Part shown: positions 7,594-11,164 of the stretch, in pieces
Layout: every line of letters starts with the position of its first letter
Position numbering within the stretch: the stretch's first letter is position 1
Assembly: GCA_045133795.1 (NCBI GenBank)
Contig: JBGUUT010000014.1
Location: 1-11,164 of the forward strand
Reading direction: 5' to 3'
Length of the DNA stretch: 11,164 nt
Source: RGIG8597 sp045133795
GTDB lineage: Bacteria > Spirochaetota > GWE2-31-10
Translations under genes and position numbers: made by a program
The notes under the pieces: model-generated
Databases searched by the model: none
Seen by the model: only the letters and a program-made list of their open reading frames with translations
What the model was told of the DNA's origin: nothing

Positions 7594-7788
7594 CTAACCG
7601 CCTCCAACAAAATTAACGATTTCCAAACTATCACCGTCTTCAAGAACAGTAACATCATATTGCGACTTAGATACAATGTCGCCATTGCGTTCAACTGCGA
7701 TTCGCTTCAAATCGTAGTTGATTGTCACCAGATACTCAGATACTGTCTTCCCGGCAATATTCAATTCTTTTCCGTTTACTTTCACCAT
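7594..7788 (-). CDS. thiS: sulfur carrier protein ThiS
   Basis: A 64-aa ubiquitin-fold sulfur carrier ending in the required Gly-Gly (FVGGG). ThiF adenylates that terminus, which then becomes the thiocarboxylate sulfur donor for ThiG. The length is normal for ThiS, and the sequence MVKVNGKEL...GDSLEIVNFVGGG is characteristic. The start at 7788 is certain: AGGAGG (7796-7801) lies seven bases upstream. The frame stays open upstream for 63 more codons, but this runs through the terminator and the TPP aptamer and is not coding. It is the first gene of the operon. Its last Gly codons double as the ribosome-binding site of thiF. MoaD is the alternative family but is excluded by the operon. Confidence 0.96.
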   Translation of the reverse strand: MVKVNGKELNIAGKTVSEYLVTINYDLKRIAVERNGDIVSKSQYDVTVLEDGDSLEIVNFVGGG

Positions 7789-7801
7789 GATTACACCTCC
7801 T

Positions 7802-7843
7802 AAAATAAAATACGGAAAACCTCCGATTTGGAAATTTCCCGTA
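7802..7843 (-). terminator. intrinsic terminator A, expression platform of the thiS-proximal riboswitch
   Basis: On the minus strand a fully paired 14-bp stem (7830-7843 with 7811-7824, including G-U pairs) closes a five-base loop and is followed by TTTTATTTT at 7802-7810. It starts 10 bases after the aptamer and ends directly before the thiS AGGAGG. It is therefore placed to stop transcription when TPP is bound. GGGA at the aptamer's 3' end could pair with UUCC of the left arm as an antiterminator (inference). Confidence 0.85.
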
Positions 7844-7853
7844 ATACACACAA

Positions 7854-7965
7854 AAGTCCCTACGTTGGCATTATCCAAATCAGGTATGAGTTTCGTCAAA
7901 AACGAATACTCGAGGGTCGAAGTTTGATTACTTCCTCTCAGCCTGCAAACACAAGCTCCCCACTT
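7854..7965 (-). promoter_or_regulatory. TPP (THI-box) riboswitch aptamer A, proximal to thiS
   Basis: The minus strand shows the TPP aptamer core in order: GGGGAGC, GGCTGAGAG, CGACCC, ACCTGAT, GGATAATGCCAACGTAGGG. P1 can form from AAGU with ACUU at the ends. P2 pairs GGG with CCC. P3 pairs GCUUGU with GCAGGC, and P4/P5 pairs UUGG with CCAA around GAUAAUG. Between P2 and P4 there is an extra hairpin (GAGUAUUCG with CGAAACUC). It senses TPP and is expected to turn off the thi operon through terminator A. This is the third and last aptamer the polymerase meets. Confidence 0.95.
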
Positions 7966-7975
7966 ATTTGATTGC

Positions 7976-8014
7976 AAAAAAAACAGGAGAACACCTTTTG
8001 TGGTATCCTCCTGT
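7976..8014 (-). terminator. intrinsic terminator B, expression platform of the middle riboswitch
   Basis: On the minus strand ACAGGAGGATACC (8002-8014) pairs over 13 bp with GGTGTTCTCCTGT (7983-7995) around a six-base loop, followed by seven T (7976-7982). It begins 10 bases after aptamer B and ends 10 bases before aptamer A. It is a complete termination platform inside the leader. Confidence 0.9.
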
Positions 8015-8024
8015 AACAGAGCAA

Positions 8025-8139
8025 AAGCATTCCTACGTTGGCATTATCCACATCAGGTATGAGTTTCGTTAAAAACGAATACTCGAGGGTCGAAGTTCGA
8101 TTACTTCCTCTCAGCCTGTCAAAACAAGCTCCCCTGCAT
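8025..8139 (-). promoter_or_regulatory. TPP (THI-box) riboswitch aptamer B, middle copy
   Basis: A second full aptamer with the same conserved blocks as copy A (GGGGAGC, GGCTGAGAG, CGACCC, ACCTGAT, GGATAATGCCAACGTAGG). It differs mainly in paired or loop positions. P3 is GCUUGU with ACAGGC, so a U-G pair of copy A is now U-A. P4 is shortened to UGG/CCA with one mismatch. The extra hairpin between P2 and P4 is kept. P1 is GCA with UGC next to the core. No promoter is visible between this copy and its neighbours, so it lies on the same transcript. Confidence 0.94.
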
Positions 8140-8155
8140 TTTCATTTGTAAAAAT

Positions 8156-8189
8156 AAAAAAAGGAGACATCCCTTTTGGAATGCCTCCT
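8156..8189 (-). terminator. intrinsic terminator C, expression platform of the distal riboswitch
   Basis: On the minus strand GGAGGCATTCC (8178-8188) pairs over 11 bp with GGGATGTCTCC (8163-8173) around a four-base loop, plus one outer A-T pair. Seven T follow (8156-8162). UUCC of the left arm could pair with GGAA at the end of aptamer C as an antiterminator (inference). Confidence 0.88.
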
Positions 8190-8209
8190 GCAAAAAATCT
8201 TTATATACG

Positions 8210-8321
8210 ACTTCCTACGGCGGCATTATCCGCATCAGGTATGAGCTTCGTCAAAAAACGAATACTCGAGGGTCGAAGTTTGATTACTTCCTCTCAGCCT
8301 GCAAACACAAGCTCCCCTGTT
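8210..8321 (-). promoter_or_regulatory. TPP (THI-box) riboswitch aptamer C, promoter-proximal copy
   Basis: This is the first aptamer transcribed, starting about 10 bases after the predicted start site. All TPP-contacting blocks are present (GGGGAGC, GGCTGAGAG, CGACCC, ACCTGAT, GGATAATGCC, CGTAGG). P4 is GCGG with CCGC where copy A has UUGG with CCAA, a compensatory change that supports the fold. The extra hairpin has GCUC in place of ACUC, pairing by a G-U wobble. P1 looks weak: the flanks AAAACA and AAGUCG give only two or three pairs by eye. Confidence 0.93.
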
Positions 8322-8336
8322 TTTATTTTGTCAGGT

Positions 8337-8365
8337 ATTATACGACCACTTTTGTAAAAATACAA
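8337..8365 (-). promoter_or_regulatory. promoter of the thi operon
   Basis: On the minus strand TTGTAT (8360-8365), a 17-base spacer and a perfect TATAAT (8337-8342) form a good sigma-70 promoter. Transcription would start near 8331, about 10 bases before aptamer C. I see no comparable promoter between the riboswitches, so the whole operon (about 6.7 kb) probably depends on this one. The rest of 8366-8561 is AT-rich and holds at most a weak + strand promoter. Confidence 0.75.
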
Positions 8366-8488
8366 GACAAAACTAAAAAAAATACCGTCAGTAAACGACA
8401 ATCATTATTCTGACAAACAAATATCGCTTAACAATAAACACAGAATGTAATTTTCACGACAAAAAAGATACATTTTCAATAATAAAGA

Positions 8489-8520
8489 TTGACATTTTTA
8501 TCTTCCGAAAACCTCATAAA
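8489..8520 (+). promoter_or_regulatory. weak candidate promoter for the lipoprotein gene
   Basis: A perfect TTGACA (8489-8494) lies 68 bases before the first possible ATG. The best -10-like match is CATAAA (8515-8520), 20 bases away, which is longer than the usual 16-18. It is therefore only a candidate. Confidence 0.25.
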
Positions 8521-8561
8521 ACTATGTTTTGGCTATTTATTAATAAAAAATTATTTTTTTC

Positions 8562-9485
8562 ATGAAACCATGCAATAAAAAAATAAAAAAAGACTTTATA
8601 ATCAGCATGAGAAACTTTTTTTTAATTATTCAACTTTTATCTTTATGTTGTTGTATTCAAAAAACACCGGCAATCATCGATTTGGATGCTCCGAAATTCT
8701 GCGGATTTTTTTATTCTCCGGATGACAGAATCATTTTTCAATTTGATGAACCGCTGAAAACACTAACTCTCGTCACACCAAAGGAGGAAAAACTTTATTT
8801 TGAAAATAACTTTCCTATTGCAAACATCTATATGGAAAGTAAGATTTTCGAGAGTTATCAAAATGAATATGATACAAATTGTAAATTGCAATTAACCGCC
8901 GTCGATACTTCAAATAATTCAAGTACCGTAACAACTGCTGTTCCCTATTTGAATAAAAATCCTTGCGATTTAGATTTTTCATTAATGCGTTTACAATACA
9001 CCAAGAAATTACCGCAAGAATTAAATTTTCGATGTATTTCCGACGGTAGTTTACACGGTTATACTCTTCACATTTTTCATCGTTCAAAATTTTTCACACT
9101 AGAATTACCGAGTATCTCTCTAAAGAAAAACGAAACTCTCAATTTTATTTTCAAACTTACAGAAAATGAAAATCCTATTGTGCAAAAATTACACAGTAAA
9201 AATCATTATGCCATCTGTTGGAATAAAAGATTACCAAAAACTGCCGGATTTATGTACTTAACCTCACATACTGGAGAAATTGTAGACTCTTTTGCATATT
9301 TTGACGGTGATAAACATACGCTTGAAGAATACAAAGCCACTGCTTATCACAAAAAATTGTTCACTGAAATTAATTCAAGAGAAGAAAATCTATTTGATAT
9401 ACAAGGAAATACATCGAAAAAATGTATTTCAATCCAAAACAACAAGGAGAATTTACGTTCTGTGACAATAAGAAACACAAAATAA
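8562..9485 (+). CDS. probable lipoprotein of unknown function
   Basis: I do not recognise this 307-aa protein. Its N-terminus is basic, followed by a hydrophobic core FFLIIQLLSL and three successive cysteines (29-31). This looks like a signal peptide with a lipid-attachment Cys, although Leu or Cys at -1 is atypical even for the relaxed spirochaete lipobox. The remainder is soluble and beta-rich by composition. Residues about 40-130 (IIFQFDEPLKTLTL...LTAVDTSNNS) read like an Ig-like domain. Residues about 150-250 (ISDGSLHGYTLHIF...GEIVDSFAYFDGD) recall a lamin-tail (LTD) type domain, which is inference only. The start is open: ATG at 8562 or at 8607 (MRNFFLII), and neither has a ribosome-binding site. 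Codon use is AT-rich. It is divergent from the thi operon and 207 bp upstream of the sigma-factor gene. Confidence 0.7.
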   Translation: MKPCNKKIKKDFIISMRNFFLIIQLLSLCCCIQKTPAIIDLDAPKFCGFFYSPDDRIIFQFDEPLKTLTLVTPKEEKLYFENNFPIANIYMESKIFESYQNEYDTNCKLQLTAVDTSNNSSTVTTAVPYLNKNPCDLDFSLMRLQYTKKLPQELNFRCISDGSLHGYTLHIFHRSKFFTLELPSISLKKNETLNFIFKLTENENPIVQKLHSKNHYAICWNKRLPKTAGFMYLTSHTGEIVDSFAYFDGDKHTLEEYKATAYHKKLFTEINSREENLFDIQGNTSKKCISIQNNKENLRSVTIRNTK

Positions 9486-9504
9486 TTTTTATAAAAATAA
9501 AAGC

Positions 9505-9586
9505 TGTGTAATTCTGAAACATTTTTATATTCCATTTTTTACGGAATTTTAAAAGCTGTCCATTTATTACACACTTTTCATTTTTT
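9505..9586 (+). terminator. possible terminator after the lipoprotein gene
   Basis: TGTGTAAT (9505-9512) is exactly complementary to ATTACACA (9566-9573), with a smaller ATTCC/GGAAT stem inside the loop (9529-9546). A T-rich tail, CTTTTCATTTTTTT, follows. The long internal region makes it unlike a standard intrinsic terminator, so it is a candidate only. It starts 19 bases after the lipoprotein stop. Confidence 0.35.
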
Positions 9587-9591
9587 TACCA

Positions 9592-9620
9592 TTATCAATA
9601 TTTATAACTCTTGATATATA
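9592..9620 (+). promoter_or_regulatory. candidate promoter for the sigma-factor gene
   Basis: TTATCA (9592-9597), a 17-base spacer and TATATA (9615-9620) are a fair sigma-70 match. They would give a start near 9627 and a leader of about 65 bases. That leader includes a small hairpin, GCATT-ACG-AATGC (9649-9661). The region is very AT-rich, so chance matches are likely. Confidence 0.35.
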
Positions 9621-9692
9621 AACAAGTTACAAGTCTTTAAAAAAATTGGCATTACGAATGCTAAATAGTCTACACGAGGTATATAAAAAAAA

Positions 9693-10565
9693 ATGAGTGA
9701 AGTTAAACAAGTTATTTATTCAGAAAACCAAGAAAGTTCATCACTTTCTTACTACTTAAACGAAATCAGTAAAATCCCGCTTTTAACAAGAGAAGAAGAG
9801 GAATCGTTAGCAACCTTAGCCAAAAACGGTGACAAAAAAGCAAAAGAAAAATTAATCAGAGCAAATCTTCGCTTTGTCGTTACTGTAGCCAAAAAATACA
9901 GAAATCGCGGTATTCCTTTGGCTGATTTAATCAATGAAGGCAACATGGGATTAATTACTGCGATTGATAAGTTTGAAGTAGAACGTGGTTTTCATTTCAT
10001 CAGTTATGCTGTCTGGTGGATTCGTCAAGCAATTTTAAAAGCAATATGCGAACGTTCAAGAGCTATAAGATTGCCTTTGAACCGTGCAAATGAGCTCGTT
10101 CAAATTGAAAAAGCAAAACGTTTTATGGAAATAAGAGACAATGTAGAACCTACACCAGAAGAAATTGCTAAAGAACTTTCAATGGATAAAGACTTGGTTA
10201 ACCACTTGTTAAATGTTTCAAGAGAAACAATTTCTTTAGAAACTCCGGCATATGAAGACAAGAAAAACTCATCTTGTATTTCCGACTTTATTACTGATGA
10301 AAAATTCGATACTCCGGAAGAAGAAGTTGAAAAAAAATCATTGCATGAGGCAATCAACAAAGTTTTGAATACATTAACCGAAAAAGAAAAACAAATCATA
10401 GAATACCGATACGGATTAAACGGTAATAAATCAATGAGTTTAAAACAAATCGGAGAAAAATATGATTTGACAAAAGAAAGAATTCGTCAAATTGAAAAAA
10501 AAGCCTTAGTTCGCTTGCGACATTCCTCTCGCAGCGATAAATTAAGAGCATTTATCGAATCATAA
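9693..10565 (+). CDS. sigma-70 family RNA polymerase sigma factor (group 2, RpoD/RpoS-like)
   Basis: A 290-aa sigma factor with regions 1.2 to 4.2 and no region 1.1, which is the layout of non-essential group 2 factors. Region 1.2 is SLSYYLNEISKIPLLTREEE (17-36). Region 2 spans about 50-120, with the core-binding NLRFVV/YRNRGIPLADLINEGN and the -10-recognition segment FISYAVWWIRQAI (102-114). Region 3 starts at RSRAIRLPLN (121-130). Region 4 has TLTEKEKQIIEYRYGL (227-242) and the -35-reading helix-turn-helix SLKQIGEKYDLTKERIRQIE (249-268). It may be the factor called RpoS in treponemes, but the regulon cannot be read here. The primary RpoD would normally be larger. GAGGT lies 12 bases before ATG, a long spacing. 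A strong terminator follows, so it is probably monocistronic or the last gene of its unit. Confidence 0.93.
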   Translation: MSEVKQVIYSENQESSSLSYYLNEISKIPLLTREEEESLATLAKNGDKKAKEKLIRANLRFVVTVAKKYRNRGIPLADLINEGNMGLITAIDKFEVERGFHFISYAVWWIRQAILKAICERSRAIRLPLNRANELVQIEKAKRFMEIRDNVEPTPEEIAKELSMDKDLVNHLLNVSRETISLETPAYEDKKNSSCISDFITDEKFDTPEEEVEKKSLHEAINKVLNTLTEKEKQIIEYRYGLNGNKSMSLKQIGEKYDLTKERIRQIEKKALVRLRHSSRSDKLRAFIES

Positions 10566-10597
10566 TCTTTCAATAAATTATTCTTTTCCTTATTCTT

Positions 10598-10631
10598 AAG
10601 ACTTCTCTGAGAAATCGGAGAAGTCTTTTTT
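10598..10631 (+). terminator. intrinsic terminator of the sigma-factor gene
   Basis: AAGACTTCTC (10598-10607) pairs perfectly with GAGAAGTCTT (10618-10627). Two more inner pairs leave a six-base loop. TTTT follows directly, giving six T in a row with the end of the stem. It starts 32 bases after the stop codon. There is no T run for the opposite strand. Confidence 0.9.
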
Positions 10632-10773
10632 GTAGTATGAAAAAATCAATATAAAAGTACAGTATAAATATACAGCATAAAAAGATTCTAATTTTTTTAA
10701 GCAATAGAAATTGTTCTGGATAAATTACAAGAAGTAATCCTCCCGATTTACAGTTGTTATTCGTTTTCTGTTA

Positions 10774-11025
10774 TCAAATTATTTTTACCTCTTCCGGTTG
10801 TTTATGAAAAAAACGGAAGGCTTCCTTTAAGATATTATTGGCTTCCCGAAGTTCTTCTATTTCCTTCATTAATTTCTTTTCTCGTTCTGTTAATGTTGTT
10901 GTTGTATTTTCAGTTGTTTCTTCATTCATTATTCGTTTTCGATTTTCTTTTTTTCACCAACTTACCAATGTAAAATAAGCAAGTCCCAATTGTTCGCAGG
11001 CTTTCTTTGTTCCTATTTCATCATT
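10774..11025 (-). pseudogene. decayed IS3-family transposase OrfA fragment
   Basis: In one minus-strand frame from 11025 to the TGA at 10774, the reading is NDEIGTKKACEQLGLAYFTL (the DNA-binding helix-turn-helix of OrfA), VSW, an in-frame TGA at 10954-10956, then KKENRKRIMNE. After this come LTEREKKLMKEIEELREANN and ILKEAFRFFHK. This second part matches the leucine-zipper C-terminus of IS3-type OrfA, as in the usual EN.ILK.A..FF ending. A TAA at 11026-11028 also interrupts the frame upstream. The first residues of OrfA and all of OrfB are unrecognisable, and I see no terminal inverted repeats, so the element is dead. The longest open piece, from ATG at 10929, is 51 codons. The AT-rich 10632-10773 stretch after it holds nothing I can name. 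Confidence 0.65.
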
Positions 11026-11122
11026 TTAAATTAAAACGCAATATCAGTGCGACAGAAAAGTAATTTAATCTCCATCATTATTCCGAGTTAGCATATAGTA
11101 AAAAGTATGAGGGGATAAAAAA

Positions 11123-11164
11123 AGCCCGGCAACTTCCTACTCTCCCATCTCCCGAAAGAAACAG
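11123..11164 (-). rRNA. rrf: 5S ribosomal RNA, 3' end (partial)
   Basis: The minus strand from the right edge reads GATGGGAGAGTAGG, then AAGTTGCCGGGC, which is the characteristic 3' part of bacterial 5S rRNA (loop E/helix IV strand, then the 3' strand of helix I). Seven T follow at 11117-11123, with one A and GGGG-complement after, so transcription may end here. About 75 bases of the gene lie outside the window. The rRNA operon would read leftwards into the decayed transposase. Confidence 0.85.

Larger units (their letters stand above)
7854..8321 (-). repeat. three tandem near-identical direct repeats (TPP aptamers)
   Basis: Three copies of about 100 bases, on a spacing of about 175-180, are nearly identical over the aptamer core. 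The 45-60 bases between copies, which hold the terminators, share only the layout (CAGGAGG stem, then T run). This suggests tandem duplication of an aptamer-terminator module followed by divergence of the platforms. Confidence 0.93.

Noticed and set aside
7789..7977. N-terminal extension of thiS through the leader (open for 63 more codons)
   Set aside because: It crosses the terminator and TPP aptamer. A strong AGGAGG site seven bases before the 7788 ATG and the normal 64-aa ThiS length fix the start.
7854..8321. CRISPR array, because of three regularly spaced repeats
   Set aside because: Repeats are about 100 bases and match the TPP aptamer consensus block by block. The intervals hold terminators, not spacers.
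8815..9087. Minus-strand open frame of 90 codons inside the lipoprotein gene
   Set aside because: It is antisense to the better-supported + strand gene, has no ribosome-binding site and no recognisable protein features.
10100..10399. Minus-strand open frame of 99 codons within the sigma-factor gene
   Set aside because: Shadow of a strongly conserved sigma-70 coding sequence.

Overview
The window is AT-rich and looks like the chromosome of an anaerobic bacterium. My best guess is a Treponema-like spirochaete, held at moderate confidence. The reasons are the oxygen-sensitive radical-SAM thiazole route (ThiH rather than ThiO), the Cys-rich N-terminus of a probable lipoprotein, and the style of the RpoD/RpoS-like sigma factor. 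A Firmicute cannot be excluded from sequence alone.

Left end (1-1538). The last codons of an unidentified + strand gene may end at 62. A two-gene minus-strand unit follows: a low-molecular-weight protein tyrosine phosphatase, then a Cof-type HAD hydrolase, joined stop-to-start. It has its own probable promoter at 1511-1538, just downstream of the thiamine operon.

Centre (1583-8365). One minus-strand operon reads thiS-thiF-thiG-thiH-tenI-thiE-thiD-cytX. ThiF and ThiS activate and carry sulfur, ThiH cleaves tyrosine to dehydroglycine, and ThiG closes the thiazole ring. TenI aromatises the ring, ThiD phosphorylates the pyrimidine, ThiE joins the two halves, and CytX probably imports hydroxymethylpyrimidine (HMP). 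No thiC (HMP synthesis) is present, so the locus looks built to make thiazole and scavenge HMP. The most striking feature is the leader: three nearly identical TPP riboswitch aptamers in series (A, B, C at 7854-8321), each followed by its own intrinsic terminator. One clear promoter (TTGTAT-17-TATAAT) lies upstream of the first, and I see none between them. The third terminator ends just before the thiS ribosome-binding site.

Right part (8562-11164). On the + strand, divergent from the thi operon, are an unrecognised probable lipoprotein and then a 290-aa group 2-like sigma-70 factor with a strong terminator. Beyond it, on the minus strand, is a decayed piece of an IS3-family transposase OrfA with internal stops. 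At the very edge is the 3' end of a 5S rRNA gene, so an rRNA operon enters from the right and reads toward the sigma-factor gene.
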